Of a stretch of 64,000 nucleotides of DNA, positions 1 to 11,217 are shown in pieces. This DNA comes from Chamaecrista fasciculata (taxonomy: Eukaryota; Streptophyta; Magnoliopsida; Fabales; Fabaceae): contig QANZ01029578.1 of the NCBI GenBank assembly GCA_003254925.1, forward strand, positions 69,723 to 133,722, read 5' to 3'. The position numbers and the translations under genes are program-made. Each line of letters begins with the position of its first letter. Positions within the stretch are counted from its first letter, which is position 1. A model generated the notes under the pieces. That model worked only from the letters and a program-made list of their open reading frames with translations, was not told the origin of the DNA and searched no databases.

Positions 1-97
1 AATAACTTCATATTGGATTCTTCAGGTGTACAAAACTAATCTCCCCTCCACATCCAATCGTCAAAAACCCTACTTGCCATTGCTCCTTTTTGAGTAA

Positions 98-2917
98 ATG
101 GGTTGGAATTTGTTCTTCTGGCTTGTAGTTTGTTTTCCTCTCAACATTGCGCTTCTTGCCTCAACTTTCTACCAGGTATAATTTGCATTTTTTTTTAATA
201 ACTTCCTAGTTTGTCTCTCTTATATACTAATATTTCTTCTTGCTTTTCTTGGTATTTCTTAAAGAAATTCCTAAATAATCATCTTAGATGCAATGTGATT
301 GATTACATTGAAACAGAGGATTCACATTTCCACTGCTTTTAAGTTTCGACGAATCTTGAAGCCCCGTTTTTTTTTCAATTATTGGAAGGTTTTGATCTTA
401 ACGGACTTGGAAGCGGACTATGTCAATCCCTATGAGGCTTCTTCTCGGATTAATTTCTTCGTGGTCCCTGAGTACATTGCGCAGGGAGCATTATGCGCTC
501 TCTTCCTCCTCACTGGACACTGGTTCATGTTTTTGTTGACGGTTCCTGTCACTGGGTATCATGTGATGCTGTATGTATGTACACATGCTGTCGAAATTAT
601 TTTTGTAGGAATGTTTAGATTTAGATTTCTTTTCTCTTTTTCCTTTTCCTTTATAGATTGCCATCAAGAAAATGGAGCATTGACATCAAGAAAGTGGAGC
701 ACTTAGATTAGGATAACAGTTGAAGCTTGCTTAAAATTGTCTAGATTTTTGTTTAAAGATCCTAGTATTAACTGGAGTGATTTGGCCAAAACAAAAAAAA
801 AAACTGGAGTGATCCTTCTGATGTAAGTCGTCTATTTGGAGAACTGCTGTTTTACTTCTGTGTATGACTTTCACTCCATTGTTTATATTTTAATGTCCTT
901 GGAGGCCTGGTCTTAGACAATTGCCAAAAATATTTTTGTAGGAATGTTTCACTTCTGTGTATGACTTTCACTCCATTGTTTATGTATGTACCTAGGCCAG
1001 TACGTATTCAGTACAAAAAGCTTGCTCTTAATCATCCATAATAACATTATAAAAAGCTTTCTTTCTTCCATGACCAGACAAGAAGTTGGACATCATTTTC
1101 AATCTTTTTAATAAACATTTTTACTTGAATTTGCGGAATGAAGATGATATTTCTCTAATCCATTTGTGACAGTAATGACAAGGATATATGCTTACTAGCT
1201 TGACTAAACCTAGTATATATAGCATATAGTATGTGCGTAAGTGCAGAGATATATGCATGTGTATATGGTACTTACTATACAGAAGAAAATTTTAAGTATG
1301 CATTGGAACGGAACACATTCCTTTCTGGGTGTAATGGATGGAATAGCTCCTTATTTATTTAGAAAATTATAATCTCCTTCTACTTTCTTCTGATTATTAT
1401 ATCCAAACACTAGAAGGATACTTTCTACTTCATCCTTTTATGAACCATTCCCGCACCTCCTGACAAAACACCCGAACAGAACTCTAGGAGATTATTCTTT
1501 CTAGCTAGTTCATGAGCCTAAATACCAAAGGTTATGTCATTTTGAAATTTAAATCAACCTGCTCAAAAGTCAGATATTGGAGGAACTTATTACAGTTACA
1601 TGTTTGAATGTAGTTGTTGGCCAAATCTTCCCCCTCAAAGACCCCCTCACCCTTCTCCATCCGTGGACTTTTGTATGTCTCCAAACCGTGTTGGTTCTCC
1701 ATAATATTATAAGAGTTATGTTTCCTTTTTTGTTTATTTCTGTCAATCCATTTCTTCATGGTTGGCTGCAGACTATCTGATACTGTGTGCATTGTGCTGA
1801 AGCTAGTATCACGTTTGAGAATTTCTAATGTGTTTTCTTATTCAGGTATTTGAAACGGGACCATCTTCTTGATGTCACTGAAGCATTTAGGGTACTTAAC
1901 GCTGAGAAAAAATACCGGATAGCCAAGCTTGCTTTGTATCTATTGACTCTTGTTGTGATTGTCTTCAGGTTTGTCAAACACTTTAAATAACGTATGCTTA
2001 TTATTAACTGTGCTTTGGGTTGTGCATTAAATTGCTTAAGTTTATTTTATTTTTTCTTCTCTAATTGAGGTCTTCCTTTAGGAGTTTTGCTGCAGGAAGA
2101 ATGTTGTTTTACGAATCTAAGTTTGGGGATATCCGGTCCTCAATTTTCTAATTCTAGAAAATCTTTGTAATCCTCTCAGAATGTGTAATTGGCACTATCC
2201 TTTGGTACATTAGCATTTAATCTCATGTAAAAATTAACTGTTTTAGTTGATATAGGTTTAGAGACGTTTAGAATCATTATGCACTACATTTCATGAATAT
2301 CTTACTTCTATCTCTAATTTTCTTGTCCTTCAATAATCAATATTAATGTGTCTGGTATTTACCCCGATCTTGTGGCACTTTCATCCATTAAAAATTGCTA
2401 TGCTTTGTTCAAACACGTGTATGTGTGTGTTAAACATAGTAATCTTCGAGTCTGAAGTATATAGTAGAGATCTGAAAGTACGCATTGGACAACACATTGT
2501 TGCAGAACATATTGGTGATTTTGAAAGATGTTTATTAAATTCTACTAGTTTTATCATGTTCAAAAGAAAAGTTGCAGCATGCCTTGGTGTTAACTCTTAA
2601 CCATGTCGAAGTGCTCCCAAACCTTGCCTACATGAGCTATAACTCCATACAAAATTACAAATAACTTATTATAATATTGAACCTAGTTTGGCAAAACCTG
2701 TATCTGCTTCTGAATTTCTTTTCAATGGAAAGATGAGATGGACTTTGACGGTTGTTATCTAAAATATTGTTTAATTGTTGTTGTAAGTAATGTTTATCAT
2801 GGATGGTTATTTATGGCTTCCTCAAGGATCGTAAAGGTAAACTTTTTCTGCTACCTTTCTACTTGCAGGCTTACAATATATGGTGTCTATTATTTAGGTA
2901 TTGAGGACGTTGACTAG
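98..2917 (+). CDS. Cornichon family protein (cargo receptor of ER-derived COPII vesicles)
   Basis: Four coding exons join in frame: 98-175, 389-570, 1846-1968 and 2869-2917, giving 143 residues, the normal size for plant cornichons. The protein opens with MGWNLFFWLVVCFPLN, the family's first membrane helix. Exon 2 encodes LEADYVNPYEASSRIN followed by a helix containing LLTGHWFMFLL. Exon 3 encodes the signature DVTEAFRVLNAEKKYRIAKL and the last helix begins there; exon 4 ends IEDVD. All introns are GT-AG. Using the donor at 571 (GTATGT) instead of the one at 575 restores the conserved MLYLKRDHL junction. In yeast and animals cornichons (Erv14, CNIH) load membrane cargo into COPII vesicles at the ER; plant members are thought to do the same for transporters. 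The start is the first ATG and matches the family start. I see no disruption. Which of the several plant paralogues this is cannot be settled here. Confidence 0.93.
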
Positions 2918-3351
2918 CAAAACTTTTGGTAACTCACCACTTGAGCAATGTGATAGCCAATGTGTAAGTTGCTGTGTTTTTTCCTTCCTAATTTTTCTGG
3001 GAATTTCGAATTCAATCTGTACTACTTGGAACAAAAAAAGAAAAAACTCAGCGGATCACAGATTTAGAAATCTTAGTCACCGGTTAGTATGAATCTTTTT
3101 TGTTTGATATCTCCATATCTACTGACTTTTATGGTTCATTATACGAGAGATAATTTCATGCCGAGGTGACTTGAATATACACATTTTTTCTGTTCAAAGC
3201 ATTGTTGCTTGTGTTCATCGAACTCGATATAATTCATCTTAGGGTCAGATTCTTTCCTAAGAAAGCCTTCCCCTTTTAACGTCAACTGTATGAATCAATT
3301 GACAAATAGACCTGTCACTTTCTCAAAGCGTGTTTGGTAGACTATTGATGA

Positions 3352-3394
<43 letters not shown>

Positions 3395-3536
3395 CATTTG
3401 AAGGGTGAATCTCATTTACAAATGAGAAAAATGTCTTTTAATGAAAAGAAGGATCAAGGTGAAAGAGAGGTTAAACTGCTAGTGAGTTAGTGGAGCGTGA
3501 AATATTATAGACAAAAATAAGTACTCATATAAAGTA
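2918..3536. other. 3' flank of the cornichon gene
   Basis: This presumably includes the 3' untranslated region. No reading frame resembling a protein was found. It holds a GA microsatellite near 3355 and ends at the Helitron-like terminus. Confidence 0.5.
3355..3392. repeat. (GA)19 microsatellite
   Basis: An uninterrupted GA dinucleotide run of 38 bases lies just downstream of the cornichon gene. GAGA runs can bind BBR/BPC factors in plants, but nothing else here points to regulation. Confidence 0.95.
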
Positions 3537-4818
3537 CTAGAGGCTTTGCGTGCCCTAACGGGCACGCAAATATGTATGTAAAATAAATGAGGGACTAAAT
3601 CGTTAACTCAGTAAAAAAGAAGGGATCAAATAATAATTTTCCTCTTATTATTAATTTTGTATTATAGTTTTAAAATGTGAACGACCAGAAAGGAGTGGAG
3701 CCATATAATATAAGATGAGGTTAGTTCTAGCTGTACTCTTAATATTTTATATTAAAGTCAATTGCACGTTTCATATTTAAGTTAATTGTACCCTAAATTA
3801 GAAGTATAATTAATAAAAAAAAATGGGAATATAATTGACTTGAACAACTTTTGGAGTATATAAGTGATGATCATTTTGAGTACTAAGAGCATTTTTGCTA
3901 ATATTATATTTTTACAAGTCCAGTGGGCTCATGAAATTATCTTAGGGCCCACTGGCCCAGTAATGGTATTTGCTCTTAAGACCCTACGCAATTGTTGGGT
4001 TGTTTTCACTTTTCAAGGCCCTGTCGAGACTGGACTCATCTGTCTTACACTTAATTTATTTGTGTGGGCTGTAGGCCTTGTACCATCAAGAATTCCATAT
4101 TGAAGGTCCCTCCACTAGGATAATATCTCCCCTCTGCTCACTATTTAATCATATTACCATTCAATTTAGGATCTCTGATTACTTATTAAATCTTTAAATT
4201 GAATTATTTTTCTTTTTGTTTTGAGAAATTTTATTCTATTTTTTAAATAAAATAACAATGTTTTACACTGATTTTCCCTTTAACAGAAAATAACTTCTTT
4301 TTTTTGGTTGAGAACAAAATATAACTTCAAATTATATTTTTATGATCAAATCATTATTATATTTATTACTCATTATATAAAAAATATTCAGTTTTTTTAT
4401 TTAACAATATTTGTTAATTCTTAAAATAAACTAAATGATTGAGTTTTTATTTTATAATTAAACAAAGTGAAATTGAAATAAACGATTTAGATCTAAATAT
4501 TAAGGGTTTGATTGAGAGTTTATGCAAAAAGTGAAGTGGGGTGGTCATTAAGGGATGAGAGGGGTTAGATAAATCACCCCATTTTTAAATATTGTGCTCG
4601 AGAGTTTATTCAAGAACTAAATCGTTAGAAGTGTGAAAATTAAAAGATTAAATAATAAGTTTTCACTTTCTTAAATCTTATCTACTATTTTCTCTCTCCC
4701 ATTATTTATACAGTTAGTCAATTATCAAGTTCCACATGTTTATTTATTATTTTTCAATTTTTAATTTAATTATTTTTGACCAACTAAAAGCACCCTCACA
4801 CATATAATATAGTATAGA
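3537..4818 (-). mobile_element. Helitron-like element, non-coding, minus orientation
   Basis: Read on the minus strand, the 3' end shows an 11-bp stem (TTTGCGTGCCC, four-base loop, GGGCACGCAAA; plus positions 3545-3570), then CTAG ending at 3537, followed by host T. This is the classic hairpin plus CTRR end of plant Helitrons. The minus-strand 5' end begins TCTATACTATATTATATG at 4818, preceded by host A, as expected for insertion between A and T. No Rep or helicase coding was found, so the element would be non-autonomous. The same 5' start recurs at 5087. The 5' boundary conflicts with an inverted-repeat pair at 4505/5022, so it is less certain than the 3' end. Confidence 0.62.
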
Positions 4819-5022
4819 TATAGATATATATCTCTTTAAAACTTAAAAATATGATAAGATTAAGTGGGGAAAAAATAAGCATTTGAGTGGTTTAGTATGA
4901 TTTGTAAATCATCTTAACTCACCTCACCTCACCTCACTCACTAATTAAACTCATAATGAATTATTTAGACTCTTAAATCACCCCACTTCACTTTCAAATC
5001 ATTCTTCCAATCAACCCTTGAG
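4505..5022. repeat. Inverted-repeat (MITE-like) element overlapping the Helitron boundary
   Basis: The left end reads AAGGGTTTGATTG and then AAAGTGAAGTGGGGTG. The reverse complement of the right end reads AAGGGTTGATTG and then AAAGTGAAGTGGGGTG. The inside is AT-rich; a stretch around 4685-4780 resembles 57560-57640, so the family has other copies. No clear target duplication was seen. It may be a hAT- or Tourist-type MITE. Confidence 0.5.
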
Positions 5023-5116
5023 TATGACATAAGTCTAAATTACCCATGTTCTTCGACCTTATTATTCTAACGGCCTTATATTAACATCTATACTATATAT
5101 AAAAGCACTCCTTTTA

Positions 5117-6357
5117 TTTTACTTTTTTTTTATATATTAAAAACGGTGAAGGAGAATACAAAAGACGAACGTCCATGAGTCATGACACTAAATGGGATCC
5201 GAGCAAACAATATGGACCCCGCGGTCCCTAGCATCATGACTTGAGGACGTTAAAAACTCGAACGCTTTATCATCATAACTAGAAGACAACAACGAACCAT
5301 AAAAAACATTGATATAAAAAGGAGACAGAAGACCGAATTGTCTTGATGACTGAAACTGGATCTGGCTTTGAGTTTCTCCAGACGGCTCCATTCCTACAAC
5401 TCCAAATAGCGTTAAGACTTACCAGAATAGTGAGTCATGCTTCCGAGTACCGATCCTTGTTGCGCTTCCAACAGATAATCCAGCTCGTCAGCCAAGTGCA
5501 GAAAGTACAGTTTCTGGGGTGATACTTGTAAGTAATTGGTAGTCCAAACCAAACAGCCCTAGCAAAGCTACAAAGAAGGAAGGTATGTGAAACCGAGTCA
5601 TCCGTGTTGCCACACATAGGACAGATAATTTCACAGCGCAAATGGTGACGATTTAGATTGGCAAAGGTGGGGATAACGTCATTATAAATCTTCCAAAGAG
5701 TCAGCAGGACTCTCATATATAGGAGCTTTCGCCTTCCATAAATCTTTCCATGGAAAAGCAGAGGTGTTTGTATTATTACCTTGACCCGGATGGTTACCAC
5801 TACTACTCAGGAATCTAAATCCATTGGCGGAGGTATACGACCCGGAGGCAACAGGTGTCCACACTAGGACATTAGGAATGTGTCTTACCGGCCCTGGGTC
5901 GGCCCTGGGTGTCTGAGTAAGTTGGGCGCTTGATCCTCCGTGCAAATCTTGTGGATTTTCTCCACATCCCAAGAGTAAGATGAGAAATCAACAAGATCAC
6001 TTACCAGAATACCAGTAAGTGACCCTTCTAGCCGACCATCCCAAAAGGAACTCCTGATATCCACATTATCCCCCATACCAAGCTTCCATCTAACATTATC
6101 CGTAACCATATGGGAACAATTTCTCACACCTTTCCAAACAATGGAATTTGAGTTTCTCGGTTTAAAATCAAAATCAGAATGAGGCTTGAGATACTTGTTC
6201 CTAATCTAGGAGCTCACAATAGAACATGGATTATTGAGCATTCTCCATGTATGTTTTGCCAAAAGAGCCTTGTTCACCAGGCCAGTATTCCGAAGTCCCA
6301 GACCTCCCACCCACATGCTTTGGGCTGAATAAAACTTTCCTATTTAGAAGATGAGTT
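5117..6357 (-). mobile_element. L1-type LINE, 5'-truncated 3' part with zinc-binding RVT domain
   Basis: On the minus strand, from high to low coordinates, one reads VGGLGLRNTGLVNKALLAKH, the stretch that follows the reverse transcriptase in plant L1 elements. Next comes WKLGMGDNVDIRSSFWDGRL, then the zf-RVT region (about 5435-5720) with ANLNRHHLRCEIICPMCGN and SHTFLLCSFARAVWFG, including the CxxC...H...C pattern. The reverse transcriptase and endonuclease are absent, as usual for 5' truncation. The minus-strand 3' end runs into an A-rich tail (plus T-rich 5117-5135). The 9-mer CTCCTTTTA at 5108-5116 and 6358-6366 is a likely target duplication. The coding frames are shifted relative to one another, so this copy is dead. 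It lies inside the Helitron starting at 5087. Confidence 0.85.
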
Positions 6358-8753
6358 CTCCTTTTAGTTGTTCGGTGTCCTTATGAGTTGATGTATAAAT
6401 ATTTAATATTTTGAAAATGTAACAAACACATTTTCTTACTATTTTTTTTCATTTATTTATAATCTAATATCTAATATCTAATATCTAATATATATTCTAC
6501 ATTTTTGGCTTTTGCTCCTCACACGTGTCAGCATTTTGTTAGGCGTTGCAAGCTACTCGCCGTTTCCTTCCTCGCCAATTTCACTCGCTTTCAATTGCCA
6601 TTTTCAATTTCATCTCCATTCTCTCTTCCTTATTCCGCCAAAATCATCGATTTTCAGCCACAAGTCCATTTTCTTCCTCACTCAACCACCTTACCATCTA
6701 ATCCCAAAAACCTTCGCCATTTCTGCCCGCGATTTTCAGTTCCGTTTCTGCAATTTTTTTCCCCCTTCGCCATTTCTGCCCGCGATTTTGAGTTCCATTT
6801 TTCAGCTCCATCTCTCGATTTTGAGTTCCATTTTCAGCTCCATCTCGCCATCTTCTTTTTCAGATTTCAATCTCTCCTTTCCTCACATCTTTCATCTCTC
6901 TCATTCAAATTTCAATCTCTTCTCTTCTCTGATTTCATTTCTACTCTTTAACCCACAATCGCAGGCCACACCCGACCTTCCTTCGTCTTCTCCTCCGTCT
7001 TCCACTTTCGCTTCGCTCATATAATCTCATCTCTCTCATTTCATTTTTGCTCCCGCCGTTTCTCCTCCGTCTTCCACTTTCGCTTTGCTCGCTCCTCAAG
7101 CCTCGCCGTCGTTGTTTAGCAATCGTTACCCTCACAGTCAATCCCTCCACCGTCGCTCTCACCGTCAATGACAAGATAAGTTTGAACTCTTCTCCAGTTC
7201 TCCTTATTAATAATTATCTATTTCTGTAATTTTCTTTCATTTGTTCATAAGCAAGGCTGTAATTTCCTTTCATTTGTTCATTGATAACTAAAAAGATAAA
7301 GGTTTGTGAGTGAAAGAAATGAATTAGATACTTCATTGTATCTGATTTTGGTTTGTAATTGGTCTTTCGACTGTACCCTAGGGTTGTTTTCTGAGCAAAT
7401 GAATGTCTAAAGATAGAGATATGTAGAAATGTTGAATTTTACTTTTTAGTTGTTATTCTTTTTGTTATCTTTCAGTTAGGTCCTCTTTCTGTTATAGTTT
7501 TGGTTTCTTTTGTCAAATGGTCTCTTAAAAATTTGTCCAAACTCCCAACTTAAATTTAATGAACCAATGCGCATGTTATTAGTGTAATACTCCCAATCCT
7601 CATTCTATTGAAGATATTTTATGTACTAAACTTGGCCTTTTCCTCTTTTTACATTAACTATTGGTTAAGTTTTGGACAAATATACTATAATTTAATCAAC
7701 CCAATATGGCATTTAATCAACCCAATATGGCAGAGGTTGTATTTTTGTTAAAATGATATAATTTATATCCTCTGTTTTAAGAGTTCATACAAGCTTTTTG
7801 ACATGTCGTAGAGCTTACAAGACAAGGGGCAATTGACAGCATGAGATTTGCTAAGGGTGATCTGTTTCAGGCATTTCAGGTTATATATTTGTTCCTAATT
7901 TCTCTGTTTCAGACAGTTGTTTTTGTGATGAATAAAATTCTTTAAAATTCTTTCAAACAACATTCTGGATTGAAGGGTTTGTTTGCATTTAAGATGTTAG
8001 GAAGTGAAGGGTAGTTGATGTAGGCCATCATAAGATCTTCCCAAGACTGAATGCAGTTGAGCAGATGTGTTGGTACATTTAAAATGCTTCTACTTTTTTG
8101 TATTTGAATTATATATGGCCTATTTCTCTATTTGGCTTGATAGATTTAGCATGCACCAAAGTATCATGTGTAATTCTTCTTTTTGGCCTAGAGGCTGCCG
8201 TGATCTTCATGAATTAAATGCAAACAAAAAAGCAAACCCCTTGACCAGAAAAAAGCAAACCCCTTCAATTTTGATTAACTGTATATTTTGTTTGGATTAG
8301 CTATATATATAGGTCACCCCAATTATTTAATTTAAATGAAGAGAAGACACATATTTCAATTCCTTAATTTGGTTAAAGAATGAAGTTTTAATGATTTTAT
8401 TCTTTCCTTTACTTCCACAGCAAATGTTATGCCAAATCAGTAAACTCCACATGGATATACACTATGGCAGTATGTGGGGTTTGTGTTGTGTAGCATATAG
8501 CCATATAGATTTGGCTTCTCTGTTGAAGGTCAGTTCGCTTATCATCAATGGCTTTCATCCTATTTTGCCTGGTATGTAACTAATGTACCCTTTATTGTTA
8601 TTTTATCTTCAGTTTGGGTAAATGAGGTTGCATGACAGCAAATGGAATTCTGTGTGATTCAATGTAGTATGTATGAATCTCTATGCTCCTATGATTAAGA
8701 GTTTCTTATGTTCATATTCCTCTGTGAAAGAAATGTATTCAATTCATTTGCAG

Positions 8754-9089
8754 GAGCTACGAACTAATGCTGAAGATGCTGAAAATTTACATCTACCAGG
8801 ATGGAAAAACAACTCTCTTGCAGGTCTGCTCTTTGTCTGTCTGATTTTTCCCCTCTGGTTTTAATTCTTGCGGTTTCATAATTATTCTCATCAGTGACAT
8901 CACACTTATGTTTGCTTATCTGCCTATGCACCCTTGCCACGTTTCCTCCATTTAGCTTCTTGCAGGAATAACCAAACCAACCACTGGGTCCATTTACATC
9001 CAAAGATATGGGAATGATGGCAACCCATGTCAATCACCACAGCCCCTGCTACCGGAAAATGTTGGCATTGTCTTCCAGTTTCCTGAGAG
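8754..9089 (+). pseudogene. Fragment of ABC transporter I family member 11 (ABCI11/NAP14-like)
   Basis: Two exon-like segments with consensus splice sites lie here. The second (8956-9089) encodes LLAGITKPTTGSIYIQ, then GNDGNPCQSPQPLLPENVGI and VFQFPE, which matches the region between Walker A and the Q-loop of the plastid ABCI11 ATPase. It ends in phase at AG|GTAC. The first (8754-8823) ends GKTTLLQ just before a GT donor, exactly where the Walker A exon should end, but the residues before it do not match the expected Walker A lead-in. The upstream and downstream exons of the gene are missing. ABCI11 is thought to work with plastid envelope permeases in metal-ion transport. With only about 50 recognisable residues, this is a captured or relic fragment, probably not functional. 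Confidence 0.8.
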
Positions 9090-9110
9090 GTACAAATATA
9101 TAGTAATATC

Positions 9111-9740
9111 ATAAGATTTTGTTACTCTGTATTTCATGGTGTTTTTTTTTTTTTTTTTTTTTTTTTTTTTNTGGTATATCATATTCAATTATTCATATAC
9201 ATATAACAAGTTTCACATGGTAAGTAAAGAAAATTAAATTATGTTATAAAAGTTTTTCACTAATTGATTGTTATATTAATCACCTTCCATTTCTCCTTTC
9301 CTTTCTACCGGTAAATGAAATAATCAGGCCCTTCATTATGTCCGTCTATATGAAATATTGAAATATACATGTCAGTCATTATAAACATATCCAAGTTAAG
9401 ACTTAAGACTATATCAACCACTATCAACGAATTAGTATAATCATCAAAATAAATTGAAAAGAAAGACGTTACATATAAATAAATTTTGACTGATTTTTTT
9501 TAATTAAACATTTCTAGTCAGTATCCATCATCACTAATAATGATTAATCTTTTCACTTGTGCTTAGTTTGCAGGCATCTCCATGGGTGGGACAACTTACC
9601 CAAAAATTTAAAATTGCACTATACTCAAAGTCATTAATCGAATCCGGAACATTTAGTTAATGACAAAAAATCGCATGTGAGCTGCACATGATTAGGTCAA
9701 AACACAAAATCTTCCTTTTTTTTTTTTTCCCAAATCATGT
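9111..9740. other. Non-coding stretch with a poly-T run and single N
   Basis: A run of about 29 T precedes a single N at 9171, which looks like a join or an unresolved homopolymer. The rest is AT-rich with no recognisable gene. Confidence 0.6.
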
Positions 9741-9745
9741 CTTCT

Positions 9746-11212
9746 TGTTGATTTTTGGAGAATGATATTCGTAATATTATTGATCAAAAGAGAAAAGGTT
9801 TACAATGTTTAAATAGGAGAAAAACTTCCTAATATCTACTAAGATATCTCATCTAATATCTAATATAATATTTGATAAGATACAAATCAGATTCTACTAA
9901 GATATTTCTAATCTTAAAAGATAATTATAAAATAGGAAATAAAATAATTCTAGATAATCATAGATTTCTCAACACTCCCCCTCAAGCTGAGAATTGGAAT
10001 TTTCCATTCGGTCAATTCACAGCTTGAATCTTGGTTGAGATTTGTGCTTCCTTAAACATTGTTGTTGTTGGAAGAAGGTAACGGCAATGAAGGCCGAAGG
10101 CAATGAAGGCAATAACGGCAATGAAGGCCGAAGGCAATGAAGGCGATAACGGCAATGAAGGCCGAAGGCAATGAAGGCCAAAGATCAATACGTCAATGAA
10201 GGACGTATGACAATGAAGGCCGAAGATCAATTCGTCAATTAAGGACGTATGGCAATGAAGTCCGAAGATCAATACGTCAATTAAGGACGTATGGCAATGA
10301 AGGCCGAAGATCAATTTCATCAATGAAGGATGAAAGTAGTGATGGCTTGTGTTCTTTCGAGTCTCAGGGGCTCTCTTCACTAGAGTTTGGACTCCTTTAT
10401 GAACCTCAGGGGCCATCCTCCTTCCCTAGAAGCTCTCCAATCATCAAGGGAGAAATATTGTCAAATACTTTAGAGTACCCATAGTGAAAAGGTGGACTAA
10501 AGTAAAGAAAAATAGGCCAAAAAACGCAGCAGAACAACAAAAAATGTAGAAAAACAAAATCCCAACAAAGGGTCGCCGGCGCGTGGGCGAGTGGAGGCGA
10601 ACGTCGGCCGGGATTCGGGGTTACGACGGAGAGACAATGGGTAGTCCGATTCCGGTGGAGGTGAGGCAAAACGAGGCCCAGAAATCCACAGATCTGCAGA
10701 TCGACAGTGGCTGTGCAAGAAGCTTCGGACAGCGCGTGGCGGCGCGTGCGGCGGTTTCTGGTGACCGGTATGCAGGCGAACACCGGTCTGGTAGTGGGCT
10801 TTCGATTTTGGTGGGCGGTGACAGAAATAAAAGGAGAAAAATATGTGCCCTAAGTGCAATGAACCCAGAGGCAATAAAGGGCGGAAAGAATTTATCAAGT
10901 TCTAAAACCTAGAGTGGATAATTCCGGGATCAAAAGGGAAACCAGACTCTGATACCATGTTGATTTTTGGAGAATGATATTCGTAATATTATTGATCAAA
11001 AGAGAAAAGGTTTACAATGCTTAAATAAGTGAAAAACTTCCTAATATCTACTAAGAGAAAAACTTCCTAATATCTACTAAGATATCTCATCTAATATCTA
11101 ATCTAATATTTGATAAGATACAAATCAGATTCTACTAAGATATTTCTAATCTTAAAAGATAATTATAAAATAGGAAATAAAATAATTCTAGATAATCCTA
11201 GATTTCTCAACA
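9746..11212 (-). mobile_element. Short non-autonomous LTR retrotransposon (Copia-like ends), minus orientation
   Basis: Two direct LTRs, 9746-9974 (229 bp) and 10958-11212 (255 bp; longer by a small internal repeat), begin TGTTGA and end TCAACA. The 5-bp target duplication CTTCT is at 9741-9745 and 11213-11217. Read on the minus strand, a primer-binding site complementary to initiator tRNA-Met (TGGTATCAGAGT, plus 10946-10957) directly follows the 5' LTR, and a polypurine tract (TTGAGGGGGAG) precedes the 3' LTR. The internal part is about 980 bp, contains a minisatellite and has no recognisable gag, protease, integrase or reverse transcriptase, so the copy is non-autonomous. By eye the LTRs differ at a few percent of sites, suggesting an age of the order of one million years if a usual plant rate applies. 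Confidence 0.93.
10080..10330. repeat. Minisatellite inside the LTR element
   Basis: Two related tandem patterns adjoin. A roughly 30-40 bp unit (ggcaatgaaggccgaagg) fills 10080-10175, and a roughly 42 bp unit containing aaggacgtatggcaatgaag fills 10176-10330. A minus-strand frame across it therefore shows repeating LIFGLHCHTS blocks. Confidence 0.85.
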
Positions 11213-11217
11213 CTTCT

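Larger units (their letters stand above)
5087..9110 (+). mobile_element. Helitron-like element carrying captured gene fragments; 3' end not found
   Basis: A second Helitron-type 5' end, TCTATACTATATATAAAAGC, starts at 5087 after a host A. If the LINE at 5117-6357 is removed, the sequence continues with CTCCTTTTAGTTGTTC, which matches the start of the 3537-4818 element (GTGCTTTTAGTTGGTC). Downstream are pieces that look like captured exons: a CT- and CG-richer tract at 6505-7180, a short open segment ending near 7879 (GAIDSMRFAKGDLFQ) before a GT, and ABCI11 exons at 8754-9089. I could not find a hairpin plus CTRR end before the poly-T and N at 9142-9171, so the right limit is only the end of the recognised fragments. 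The tract at 6505-7180 gives long frames but reads as pyrimidine-rich leader, not protein. Confidence 0.45.

Noticed and set aside
3545-3570. Strong GC-rich stem-loop as a transcription terminator
   Set aside because: This is a plant nuclear sequence; the stem is followed by CTAG and T on the minus strand, which fits a Helitron 3' end better.
6505-7024. Long overlapping frames (148 and 170 residues) in a CT-rich tract
   Set aside because: Composition is pyrimidine-rich with repeated phrases (tttctgcccgcgatttt), two frames are open equally, and there is no family resemblance; it looks like leader-type or captured non-coding DNA.
10080-10330. Regular repeats as a possible CRISPR array
   Set aside because: Units are directly adjacent without unique spacers and lie inside an LTR element of a plant.
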